From Phyllobacterium sp. OV277 (lineage in GTDB: Bacteria > Pseudomonadota > Alphaproteobacteria > Rhizobiales > Rhizobiaceae), in NCBI RefSeq assembly GCF_900104355.1, contig NZ_FNIY01000015.1:1-58550 (forward strand): 58,550 nt of DNA. The letters are read 5' to 3'. The number at the start of each line of letters is the position of its first letter. Within the stretch, counting starts at the first letter, position 1. The position numbers and the translations under genes are program-made. The notes beneath the pieces are model-generated. The model did not search any database. It was given only the letters and a program-made list of their open reading frames with translations, and was not told the DNA's origin. Of the stretch, positions 46,207-53,982 are shown one piece after another.

Positions 46207-46599
46207 ATGGATCAGTTCACCGGCGGTTGCCTGTGCGGTAGCGTGCGCATTGTGGCTTCGGGACGACCTTACCGGGTTGGCCTTTGTCACTGCCTCGACT
46301 GCCGCAAGCATCATGGGGCGCTGTTTCACGCCTCGGCTATATTCCCTCAGGATGCGGTGACAATCGAGGGCGAAACCCGTGATTATGCCGGGCGGTTTTT
46401 CTGCCCGCGCTGCGGTTCACCTGTTTTCGCCCGCAGTGCAGACGAAATCGAAGTGAATCTGGGATCGCTTGATGCCCCCGACCAGTTCATACCAACCTAT
46501 GAACTTTGGACCATCCGCCGCGAATCCTGGTTGCCGCCATTTCCGCTGGCAAAACGATATGAGCGCGATCGCGAGTCCACCAGCCGCTCCGAAGAGTAG
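46207..46599 (+). CDS. GFA family protein (glutathione-dependent formaldehyde-activating-like)
   Basis: A 130-residue zinc protein. The Cys set is complete: C8-x-C10 (GGCLCGSVR), C27-x-C29-xx-C32 (LCHCLDCRKHHG) and C66-xx-C69 (FFCPRCGSP). This is the GFA fold. Formaldehyde activation is shown for few members, and many have unknown substrates. GGAGGA precedes the ATG at 46207. Same direction as the HdeD-like gene, 124 nt downstream. Confidence 0.9.
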   Translation: MDQFTGGCLCGSVRIVASGRPYRVGLCHCLDCRKHHGALFHASAIFPQDAVTIEGETRDYAGRFFCPRCGSPVFARSADEIEVNLGSLDAPDQFIPTYELWTIRRESWLPPFPLAKRYERDRESTSRSEE

Positions 46600-46627
46600 G
46601 GCGCGCGAACGCGGCCGACCCTTACCA

Positions 46628-47263
46628 TTATCTCTTGCGCGCCACGATATAAGGTCTGCTGTCGTTGCGGTTCGTAGCGTGGATTTCGCTGGCAAGAATA
46701 TCGAACCCAGCCTCGCTAATAAACGCAGTCAATTCTGCCATCCCGAAAATGCCGGCATAGGGAGCCTTGCCAATAGCGCGCATCACAGGCAGGGCCAGCC
46801 GGATGAGCAGGTTCATTTCCCCGACACAAGGGGTCTTGGAGATGAACAGGCCTTTTGCGTCTAGAAGGGCATGGATGCTGCGCAACGTGCCGGGCAGGTC
46901 GCGCACCAGATGCAGATAGTTGAAACCTAGAACCACATCAAACCGGTCTGCCCCTGATGTGATTGTCTCCGCAGTTGCCGTGCGGAAGGCCAGCCCCGCA
47001 AGAGGATTGGCAGCGCGTTTGTCATTGGCAATCGCGATCATTTCGGCAGAGATATCAGTGGCAAGATAGCTCTGTACACCACCGGCAAGCCGCAGCGCCG
47101 TTGTTCCCGTGCCACAGCCCAATTCCAACACGCGGCATGCGGGGTCGAGCAGAGCGCGGGTGCGGTCCAGCGTGCGTTCATACCCGGCCTGATCCGAAAC
47201 CTCAGATGCGGCATATTTCCGCGAACTCCGATCCCAGAAACGGGCGTCGCTGGCTGTGTTCAT
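46628..47263 (-). CDS. Class I SAM-dependent methyltransferase
   Basis: A 211-residue methyltransferase. Motif I is RVLELGCGTGTTALRLA, followed by ATDISAEMIAIANDKRA and DRFDVVLGFNYLHLVRDLPGTLRSIHALL. Small-molecule (UbiE-like) type; substrate unknown. It converges on the GFA gene, with its stop 28 nt from the GFA stop. Confidence 0.88.
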   Translation of the reverse strand: MNTASDARFWDRSSRKYAASEVSDQAGYERTLDRTRALLDPACRVLELGCGTGTTALRLAGGVQSYLATDISAEMIAIANDKRAANPLAGLAFRTATAETITSGADRFDVVLGFNYLHLVRDLPGTLRSIHALLDAKGLFISKTPCVGEMNLLIRLALPVMRAIGKAPYAGIFGMAELTAFISEAGFDILASEIHATNRNDSRPYIVARKR

Positions 47264-47402
47264 ATGTCTGTTCCCTGCAATCCTGATCCGTGCAAATCGT
47301 TCCGCTTTGCCCTGCGCGATCCTGTTATCACCAGAATTTCATGTGGGAACATTACCGGCAAGCCAACATCCCTTCCTATTGTAAACGCGGTTTTGTTGAC
47401 TA

Positions 47403-47417
47403 CAGTCCGCTGGACAA
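47403..47417. promoter_or_regulatory. Degenerate copy of the XRE operator
   Basis: CAGTCC-GCT-GGACAA lies 17 nt before the decayed XRE copy. It corresponds to the perfect TAGTCC-GTT-GGACTA before the XRE gene at 48047, and the flanks (TGTTGACTA and GTCTACAG) also match, so the whole promoter was duplicated with the gene. Confidence 0.6.
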
Positions 47418-47433
47418 TTGTCTACAGGCGCAG

Positions 47434-47539
47434 AATGGAAAACGTTCTGGCGCGCAATGTCAGGCTTGGCAGATAATAGTGGTAAGTTTATCAGGAAGAA
47501 CTCGCGGTCCAAGCAAATATCGACCGCAACCGTTCCCTA
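47434..47539 (+). pseudogene. Decayed copy of the XRE regulator at 48047
   Basis: Begins MENVLARNVRLGR, then stops (TAA, TAG, TAA within about 15 nt). Downstream, QEELAVQANIDR is still readable, matching QEELAAQANIDR of the XRE gene at 48047. The remainder is lost. The copy shares promoter and operator-like sequence with the intact gene, so it arose by duplication. Confidence 0.75.
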
Positions 47540-47779
47540 GAATTTCCATGTGCAGGTGGACGTTCCTGTCCGCGCGGAGCCATCCGGCGTTTCGGTTAAT
47601 CTGGACGTGCAGTTGGTATTTTGTCCGGCAGGTTTTGGTGTGGTCACAATGGGAAGCCGGGTGTCGCCGTGCTTTGACCTTTGTACCTGTTTTGCAGATG
47701 AACCGACCACAAGCGGTTTGGCTGGTGCAATGCAACCGGTCAGCACCAACACACCCACAATACACGCTAACTGCCTCAT
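47537..47779 (-). CDS. Small lipoprotein, unknown function
   Basis: An 80-residue protein with a short signal sequence and lipobox LTGC (Cys16). It should be lipid-anchored in the envelope. The mature part is polar, with two further cysteines near the C-terminus (NCTSRLTETPDGSARTGTSTCTWKF covers both) that may form a disulfide. No family is recognised. It overlaps the upstream small gene by 4 nt (ATGA), so the two are translated together. Confidence 0.65.
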   Translation of the reverse strand: MRQLACIVGVLVLTGCIAPAKPLVVGSSAKQVQRSKHGDTRLPIVTTPKPAGQNTNCTSRLTETPDGSARTGTSTCTWKF

Positions 47780-47973
47780 TGTTCCGCCTTTCCGGTCGCG
47801 CCAAATAGATCATCCGGGAGTGACGCCTGCTCAAAAGCTACGCGCAAAGACAGGAACTGGAAATAAGTATTGATACCTAGGAAACCACACAGGGAATATA
47901 AGCGCGTCATCGGACTAAATCGCGTTTCGTCAAACAACCGCCGCCTGATCGCTTTACGCACACGGAGCCACAT
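47776..47973 (-). CDS. Small basic protein upstream of the lipoprotein gene
   Basis: A 65-residue protein, MWLRVRKAIRRRLFDETRF onward. A moderately hydrophobic stretch (about residues 25-48, RLYSLCGFLGINTYFQFLSLRVAF) may be a membrane segment. The motif WLRVRKAIRRRL is close to YRVRKAVRRFL in the membrane protein at 43991-44314, which suggests a common origin. Coupled by ATGA to the lipoprotein gene and divergent from the XRE gene at 48047. A TTG at 47979 would add two residues. Confidence 0.5.
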   Translation of the reverse strand: MWLRVRKAIRRRLFDETRFSPMTRLYSLCGFLGINTYFQFLSLRVAFEQASLPDDLFGATGKAEQ

Positions 47974-48003
47974 ATCCAAAATGAAAGCGCATTTTGTCGA
48001 CTA

Positions 48004-48018
48004 TAGTCCGTTGGACTA
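48004..48018. promoter_or_regulatory. XRE operator overlapping a -10 box
   Basis: TAGTCC-GTT-GGACTA is a perfect palindrome. It overlaps the TATAGT box (48002-48007) that would serve as the -10 element of the XRE gene at 48047, so binding would block transcription. It lies in the divergent region facing the 47973 gene. Confidence 0.65.
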
Positions 48019-48046
48019 TCATCTACAGTGATGATCATTCCACGCG

Positions 48047-48262
48047 ATGGAAAACGTTCGCGGAATTCTGGCGCGCAATGTCAGGCTTGGCAGACAGAAG
48101 TTGCAGCTTTCCCAGGAAGAGCTTGCAGCCCAGGCAAATATTGACAGAACGTACATATCCGGCATTGAGCGTGAAACACGCAACCCAACCATTACGATTG
48201 TCGCCAAGATCGCGGTCGTGCTTGAAACCACAACGGCCGCACTGCTCACCTGCCATCCTTAA
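48047..48262 (+). CDS. Short XRE-family regulator, C-terminally shortened
   Basis: A 71-residue protein that is essentially only the HTH_3 domain (ARNVRLGRQKLQLSQEELAAQANIDRTYISGIERETRNPTITIVAKIAVVLETTTAAL). There is no clear Shine-Dalgarno sequence. Just after its stop, frameshifted remains of the C-terminal tail seen in the 44424 regulator are readable (48273-48328), so the protein has probably lost about 30 residues. It could still bind DNA. Confidence 0.7.
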   Translation: MENVRGILARNVRLGRQKLQLSQEELAAQANIDRTYISGIERETRNPTITIVAKIAVVLETTTAALLTCHP

Positions 48263-48272
48263 AAACCGCGCC

Positions 48273-48328
48273 GATGAATGGCGGGTAGCTCGGCCATGCT
48301 GAAGATGCTGAAAGCATTTATGGGATAG
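48273..48328 (+). pseudogene. Remnant of an XRE C-terminal tail
   Basis: GATGAA ... ATGCTGAAAGCATTTATGGG encodes D-E ... M-L-K-A-F-M-G-stop in two frames, matching DEQLDRAAKMLKAFMG at the end of the 44424 regulator. A frameshift and small changes make it unreadable as one frame. Confidence 0.65.
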
Positions 48329-48339
48329 AGCACGATCCT

Positions 48340-48561
48340 TTATCCCGGACTGCGCCGCCAAAGCACCGGATTGTCACACGATCTCACAACAGGTTCACAC
48401 ATCCCATCCATAACTGCATGCTCCACCCGCCGTTCGAAATAGGCTTCCGGCCAGCCGATATCCGCAAGGATATGGTCAGGAAGCTCATTGATATGCCGGT
48501 ACGTACGCGCCGCGCGCCAGTGGCTCGCCAGCCTGAAAAAGAAAGACGCAATATCAGCCAT
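48340..48561 (-). CDS. DUF1127 small protein
   Basis: A 73-residue protein with the DUF1127 core TYRHINELPDHILADIGWPEAYFE at about residues 17-40, after an amphipathic Arg-rich helix. Small DUF1127 proteins in alphaproteobacteria bind RNA or affect sRNA turnover and phosphate/carbon metabolism in studied cases; the role of this one is unknown. Its C-terminal extension (CEPVVRSCDNPVLWRRSPG) is longer than in the 45-50-residue type. GGAGG lies 5 nt before the ATG. Confidence 0.82.
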   Translation of the reverse strand: MADIASFFFRLASHWRAARTYRHINELPDHILADIGWPEAYFERRVEHAVMDGMCEPVVRSCDNPVLWRRSPG

Positions 48562-48615
48562 ATCGGCCTCCATCATTTTGGTTTCCTGAGTTGCGTGGGT
48601 TTGGCGGGGGCGGGT

Positions 48616-48815
48616 TTCACCCCCCTCTGCCCTGTCGGGCATCTCCCCCACAAGGGGGGAGATCAGCCTTCAATACGGCCTTTGCGAAATCTGAAACGTT
48701 TCCTGTTGTGCAATGGCGTTCATGCCAATTTGATTTCCCCCTGTGGGGGGTCCGAAGGACGGGCGAGACCCGTGGCTCGCCCCGGTAGTCCGACAGGGCA
48801 GAGGGGGGGGGTGAA
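48616..48815. repeat. GC-rich palindromic intergenic repeat (RIME-like)
   Basis: The outer arms TTCACCCCCCTCTGCCCTGTCGG (48616-48638) and CCGACAGGGCAGAGGGGGGG onward (48790-48815) are inverted copies. Inside, CTCCCCCACAAGGGGGGAGAT is itself a hairpin and a second C/G-rich pair follows. This mosaic of inverted blocks resembles rhizobial intergenic mosaic elements. It separates the DUF1127 gene from the small cysteine-rich protein gene. Confidence 0.75.
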
Positions 48816-48859
48816 TGCTGACGGTACCCGCCCCTGCCCCGTCCTTGCCGGCTGCATCC

Positions 48860-49000
48860 TCACGCGGATTTTGCTGTCGCTTCGCGCAGCTTGTCGGCGC
48901 ATTCCTCGCAGCAGACTTCGACTGTTTGGTCGCCGATTTTGACTTCAATGACGGTTGCCTCAAGCTTGTCATCACAGACAGCACAGGTTCTCTCAGCCAT
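48860..49000 (-). CDS. 46-residue cysteine-rich (TRASH-like) protein
   Basis: The frame reads MAERTCAVCDDKLEATVIEV and continues to CCEECADKLREATAKSA. Cys6-xx-Cys9 and Cys30-Cys31-xx-Cys34 form a two-knuckle metal site like those of TRASH/heavy-metal-binding domains. A strong AAAAAGGAG lies 6 nt before the ATG. It is below common gene-length cut-offs but well supported. It lies 75 nt downstream of the AraC gene in the same direction and may be its co-transcribed target. Confidence 0.8.
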   Translation of the reverse strand: MAERTCAVCDDKLEATVIEVKIGDQTVEVCCEECADKLREATAKSA

Positions 49001-49075
49001 GATATTTCTCCTTTTTGCCCGCCAATCGGGCATAGCAAGGAGACCACCACGGACAATTGGCCGCTATCGAGATCT

Positions 49076-49939
49076 TTAGCTGTTTTTGGGATTGGCCGAT
49101 TGCGCAAAGGCGGTTGGCGAGCGGCCATAGGCCTGCCGGAAGGCTGCCGTGAAGTGGCTGTGGCTGGAAAAACCCAAATCCAGCGCAAGGGCGGAAAGGT
49201 CGTCATAGCCAGCCAGAAGATCAAGCGCGCGGGCAAGGCGCAGACGCAGGTGATAGCGATAGAGCGGAATGCCTTCGACCTGCTGGAACACCTGTGTGAG
49301 GTACACAGGCGAGCCGCCGATTTCCCCGGCGATTTCGGCCAGCGTCCAGCGACGGGAAAGATCACTTGCCAAAAGCACTTTGACCCGGTCCGCCAGACGG
49401 CTGCGGGCAAAGGTGGCGCTGGGCGCGTGCGAGGTGCGCGGTCCAAGACTACGGGCCACCAATGTGAGCAGCAGGCTTTCGGCCTCCAACGGTTCTATCG
49501 TGGCGTTTTCCAGATGATGGCGCAGCAGCGCGACCAGTGCCTGCGCACGCGGATCAATGCGCTGATGCTGGCTGCGGAAACCAAATTCGCCGCGCTTTTT
49601 GAGAAGGGACGCCGGGGCCAATTCCTGCAGGACAGTTTCGGACAGCGTTATCGACAGGCTTGAGTCACCGCCGCCAACGGGGTGGCTAACCTGATAGCCC
49701 TCACCCGCATTGAAAAACAGGACATGGTTGGCATCGGCCACCGCCTGCTCGCTGCCGACATGCCTGACATAGAGCCCGCGATAGGGGAAGACGAGATGGG
49801 TGGCGGACGTACACTCTTCGGCGCTGCGATGGCGGCAATTGCCATGGCAGCGCACATTGCTCATGGAAACGACATCCGTATCCAGCAATGCACTGACTTC
49901 AAATTCGGGCATGGCTGCCACGTTGCAAACGTCATTCAT
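49076..49939 (-). CDS. AraC-family transcriptional regulator
   Basis: About 287 residues. The N-terminal cupin-like sensing region includes HGNCRHRSAEECTSATHLVFPYRGLYVRH. The C-terminal double HTH has WTLAEIAGEIGGSPVYLTQVFQQVEGIPLYRYHLRLRLARAL and DLSALALDLGFSSHSHFTAAFRQAYGRSP. Cysteines at the start of the sensing region (VRCHGNCRH) might sense metal or redox state. I chose the ATG at 49939; starts at 49912 and 50035 are possible. Confidence 0.85.
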   Translation of the reverse strand: MNDVCNVAAMPEFEVSALLDTDVVSMSNVRCHGNCRHRSAEECTSATHLVFPYRGLYVRHVGSEQAVADANHVLFFNAGEGYQVSHPVGGGDSSLSITLSETVLQELAPASLLKKRGEFGFRSQHQRIDPRAQALVALLRHHLENATIEPLEAESLLLTLVARSLGPRTSHAPSATFARSRLADRVKVLLASDLSRRWTLAEIAGEIGGSPVYLTQVFQQVEGIPLYRYHLRLRLARALDLLAGYDDLSALALDLGFSSHSHFTAAFRQAYGRSPTAFAQSANPKNS

Positions 49940-50132
49940 CGAAGTGCAATCCCGTTCCGGAACGGACGAACAGTACCGCATGCCTCCTGACATCCTCGTG
50001 TCAGGAGCGTTCATGCGGACATGGGTTGAGCACATTTAAGGCAGTTTATTGGGGATAAGGCCATGTTTGCCTCGATATTGCCACGTTATGGAATAACTGC
50101 TCGCGGACGATAAAAATGGCCTACGGGACCTG

Positions 50133-51917
50133 ATGACGCGATCAAGCGCAGAACAGACAACTGAACCTGCAATCGACGAGAAGTTTGGCGCCACAAGCCA
50201 GATCTCGCGCATCATACGCTTTTCATTTTTCACCCACGCACGCTTTATGGTTGCAATCTTACTGGCCGCGATTGCGTCTGCCGGCATGTTCGCAGGCATT
50301 CTGACTGTGATGGGCAAGCGCCCGCCAGTCGCACTTGCCACGGCGACGCCTGCCCGGCGGCAGCCGGAGGCTGCCCCGAAAGGTGACCGTTTACCACCAC
50401 CGACGGTCGCGCAGGCGATCCCCGTAGCCAAGGTGATTGAAAGCCAGGCAGATGGTTCCACCGAAAAATTCGCCTACCATCAGGTGAAAATTGGTGCAGA
50501 CACTGACGTGCCAAAACAAGGTAGCCCCGGCCATAGCACCGTCCTTAAACAACGGTTCGCCCGCGCTGGCGGCGACCCGTTCAAGGCTATCCTGACAGAA
50601 AAGACCAAGACGGCGAAAACCGCTGTCATGCCGGTGGCGCTGGCAAGCCTTGGTGAAGAGCGCATTCTTGTGCGCGGAACACCTGTCAATGTCAGTACGT
50701 CGAAGGTACAGCCAGCACCTGCCGTCGAGCAGGTGGTTGCGCTGCCCACCAAAGACGGCGACATCAACAATCTGCTCGCCGCAGCCAATATGACCAGCGA
50801 AGACCGTGTCGCGTTGCAGACTGCGCTGAGTGCCAGCAATGATCAATCGCCAGAGCGGATCGAGTTGCTTCTGGAGAAGGCGCCGCACAAGGACGCCCCG
50901 GAACGGCTGCTTATGGCACGGCTCTTCCGGCATGACAGTCCGCCTGATGATCTTGGGCGCGACGATGGTGGCATCCTTCAGCGCGTCAACAACCCACGGC
51001 TGTATGAGCGGCTGGCGCATGATGCACATGCGGCCGGTGTCGATGCGGCAAACCCTGACACCACGACGGATGATCGGGCACAGGCGGCCGAGAAGGAATT
51101 TCCGGCAGCCATGCAGCAACTGGAAAAACTGAATGTTCCTGCCCGTATGGCGGCGCGGATTCTGGAGCTTGCCAAGGAAAACGGCATCAAACTCACTGAT
51201 GCCGCCCTGCTCGACCAATCCGTCGAGCTTGTTTTCCGCACCAATGAAAAAGGCGAATCCGAGCCGATTGCCGTCACCTTCAACATGAAGGACAAGACGA
51301 AGCGGTTTTATCATTACCGCGCAGCGCCGGGAAACAAGGCGGAGTTTTTTGATGAGGACGGCCAGTCCGCTTCCAAAACGCTGATGAAAAATCCGGTACC
51401 GAACGGACGCCTTGGCGATGGTTTTGCCTGGCGCACCCACCCGATTTTGAAAGTGCGCAAGCATCACAATGGTGTGGACTATGCGGCGCCTTTCGGCTCA
51501 CCCATTCTTGCGGCTGGCGATGGCGAAGTGGTGCTGATCTCATTTGAACCGGGCTACGGCAAATATGTCCGCATCAAACATGATGGCGGGTTTTTCACAA
51601 CCTATTCGCATATTTCGCGCACACCACCGTCGCTGAAAGTCGGCCAGCGCGTCAGTCAGGGTCAAGTGATTGCCTATATTGGTTCCACCGGTCTTTCCAC
51701 CGGCCCACACCTCTATTACGAGCTGCGGATGGGCGATAAATATTACGACCCGACTGCCACCCAACTACCTGCGGGTACTGATCTGGAAGGCGACCGGCTC
51801 GACGATTTTCGCAAGCAAATCAGGCATGTCAACAATATCGAAAACTATATCGGCGCGCGCATCGCCAATGCTTTTGCGCCGCAGGATGATGGCCGGGTAC
51901 AAACTGCCATTCATTAG
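50133..51917 (+). CDS. M23-family metallopeptidase-like membrane protein
   Basis: A 594-residue protein with one membrane helix at about residues 38-60 (FMVAILLAAIASAGMFAGIL), a long periplasmic region and a C-terminal LytM/M23 domain from about 425. The zinc motif HNGVD (His445, Asp449) and the TYSHIS histidine are present, but the usual final HxH is HLY (His526-Leu-Tyr528), so one zinc ligand is replaced by tyrosine. It may be a weak peptidoglycan hydrolase or a non-catalytic activator. Stands alone, convergent with the aldo/keto reductase gene. Confidence 0.85.
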   Translation: MTRSSAEQTTEPAIDEKFGATSQISRIIRFSFFTHARFMVAILLAAIASAGMFAGILTVMGKRPPVALATATPARRQPEAAPKGDRLPPPTVAQAIPVAKVIESQADGSTEKFAYHQVKIGADTDVPKQGSPGHSTVLKQRFARAGGDPFKAILTEKTKTAKTAVMPVALASLGEERILVRGTPVNVSTSKVQPAPAVEQVVALPTKDGDINNLLAAANMTSEDRVALQTALSASNDQSPERIELLLEKAPHKDAPERLLMARLFRHDSPPDDLGRDDGGILQRVNNPRLYERLAHDAHAAGVDAANPDTTTDDRAQAAEKEFPAAMQQLEKLNVPARMAARILELAKENGIKLTDAALLDQSVELVFRTNEKGESEPIAVTFNMKDKTKRFYHYRAAPGNKAEFFDEDGQSASKTLMKNPVPNGRLGDGFAWRTHPILKVRKHHNGVDYAAPFGSPILAAGDGEVVLISFEPGYGKYVRIKHDGGFFTTYSHISRTPPSLKVGQRVSQGQVIAYIGSTGLSTGPHLYYELRMGDKYYDPTATQLPAGTDLEGDRLDDFRKQIRHVNNIENYIGARIANAFAPQDDGRVQTAIH

Positions 51918-51959
51918 AACTGACCGGCCAATGCCGGTCAGTCCTGTTGTTTTTGGCGC

Positions 51960-52961
51960 TTAATGAGCACCCACTTCACTATCGAGATGCGCCATCTGCG
52001 CGGCGGCGTAACGATCGCCAGCCGCCGCGCCTTTCGGTACGGCCTGTTCGATGCGGTCAAGATCGTCCTTTGTCAGGACCACATCAAGCGCACCCAGCGC
52101 TTCACTCAATCGGTCGCGTCGGCGGGCGCCGACAACCGGAATAATGTCATCGCCCTGTGCCGCAACCCAGGCTATGGCAATCTGCGCAACCGTCACTCCC
52201 TTGGCCGCGGCGATCTTCTGCAAGGCATCAACCAGAGCCAGATTCCGGTCGACGTTCTCGCCCTGAAAACGTGGGCTGTGGCTGCGGAAATCCGTTGGAC
52301 CGGTGGCATTTTTTTGCCAATGGCCGCTGATAAGGCCGCGTGACAGGACGCCGTAAGCGGTAATACCAATGCCAAGTTCGCGGCAGGTCGCAAGAATGCG
52401 ATCTTCGACACTGCGCGAAATCAGCGAATATTCGATCTGAAGATCGACAATCGGATGGACGGCAGCGGCGCGGCGGATGGTTTCCGGGCCAACTTCCGAC
52501 AGGCCGATATGTTTGACAAAACCGGCTTGCACCAGTTCGGCAATGGCACCAATCGTCTCTTCAATCGGCACATTCGGATCGAGGCGGGCCGGACGGTAAA
52601 TATCGATAAAGTCAACACCGAGCCGTTGCAGCGAATAGGAAAGCGCCGTTTTGACAGCGGCGGGTCTGGCATCAAAGCCTATCCAGCCGCCCGCCGGATC
52701 GCGCTGCGCACCAAACTTGACGCTGAGAATGGCATCGTCACGCTTTGTGCCCTTGAGGGCTTCGCTGATCAGCATCTCGTTATGGCCCATATTGTAGAAA
52801 TCGCCAGTATCGAGCAGGTTAATACCCGCCTCGAGTGCTGCGTGAATGGTTGCAATGCTCTCGGCCCGATCTGAAGGACCGTATATGCCGGACATGCCCA
52901 TGCAACCGAGGCCCAAAGCGGAAACTTGCGGGCCGGTTGCACCAAGTGGACGAATTTGCAT
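51960..52961 (-). CDS. Aldo/keto reductase
   Basis: A 333-residue NADPH-dependent reductase. The start [28 protein letters not shown] and the catalytic Asp/Tyr region [36 protein letters not shown] (Asp, Tyr and Lys) belong to the AKR13/YakC-like group. AAGGAG precedes the ATG at 52961. It is divergent from a LysR gene that carries a frameshift, so its regulation may be altered. Confidence 0.9.
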   Translation of the reverse strand: MQIRPLGATGPQVSALGLGCMGMSGIYGPSDRAESIATIHAALEAGINLLDTGDFYNMGHNEMLISEALKGTKRDDAILSVKFGAQRDPAGGWIGFDARPAAVKTALSYSLQRLGVDFIDIYRPARLDPNVPIEETIGAIAELVQAGFVKHIGLSEVGPETIRRAAAVHPIVDLQIEYSLISRSVEDRILATCRELGIGITAYGVLSRGLISGHWQKNATGPTDFRSHSPRFQGENVDRNLALVDALQKIAAAKGVTVAQIAIAWVAAQGDDIIPVVGARRRDRLSEALGALDVVLTKDDLDRIEQAVPKGAAAGDRYAAAQMAHLDSEVGAH

Positions 52962-53077
52962 CGTATCGAACTCCTTTTTGCTGCCGCACACCATGCGGCA
53001 GGTAGGGCTCTTATAAACCGGAGTGGTTTGTGCGATAATCCAGTTCATTATGCACGGGTTGTACGGAAAATCGGACA

Positions 53078-53982
53078 ATGACTGAACCCAATCTCAGCGA
53101 TCTTGATGCGCTTGTGGCCGTGGCCAGTTCACGCAGCTTTCGCGGCGCGGCGAAGTTGCGCGGTGTATCCGCCTCCTCGCTGAGCGATGCTATCAGGCGT
53201 CTGGAGGAGCGCGTTGGCGTTCGCCTGCTCAACCGCACTACGCGCAGCGTGACACCGACGGAGGCAGGCACGCGGCTGCTCGAGCGGCTGACGCCTGCAC
53301 TGGGTGAAATCACCGGAGCGCTTGATGCACTCAACAGTTTTCGCGACAGCCCGACGGGAACATTGAAGCTCAATGTGCCCGGCATTGTGGCGCAGCGCGT
53401 CCTGTCGCCAATTGTGAACGCGTTTCTCACTGCTTATCCGGGCTCACGCTTGAAGTATCCACCAATGACACATTTATCGATGTGCTTGCGGCAGGTTTTG
53501 ATGCGGGTATCCGCTACGATGAAAGCATTGAACTTGACATGATCGCCGTGCCCATCGGCCCGCGCAGGCAGCGCTTTATTTGTGTTGCAGCGCCCGCCTA
53601 TATCGAAAAGCATGGCGCGCCCCGGCATCCGAAGGATTTGCTGGAACATGCTTGCATACGTCACCGCTTTGCCAGCGGCGCGGTCGCATCCTGGGAGTTT
53701 GAGCGGGATGGCGAACTGGTAAAGGTCAATCCAACAGGGCCATTGATTGCCTCCACCATGGAGCTTGAATATGGTGCAGCAATAGCGGGGCTGGGTATTA
53801 TCTGCACATTCGAAGAGTTTCTGCAGGAGGGGCTCGCAAGCGGCGCGCTGCTCCCTGTCATGCCAGAATGGTGGCAGAGTTTTTCCGGACCTTTTCTCTA
53901 TTATCCAAGCCGCAACCACATGCCCACGCCGCTGCGCGCTTTTGTTGATTTTATCAAATCCGGCAGAGACCAGAGAACTTAG
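53078..53982 (+). pseudogene. LysR-family regulator with a single-base frameshift
   Basis: The first frame (53078 to about 53443) encodes a normal LysR HTH ([59 protein letters not shown]) and the start of the effector domain. At about 53443 one base is missing: the sequence needs one extra nucleotide after TATCCGGGC to continue as GxTLEVSTNDTFIDVLAAGFDAGIRYDE. The second frame then runs to the natural end at 53982. It is either a recent pseudogene or a sequencing error. The target would be the divergent aldo/keto reductase. Confidence 0.85.

Noticed and set aside
48670..49446. A 258-codon minus-strand frame
   Set aside because: It lies over the palindromic repeat, the 46-residue gene and the AraC gene in the wrong frame.
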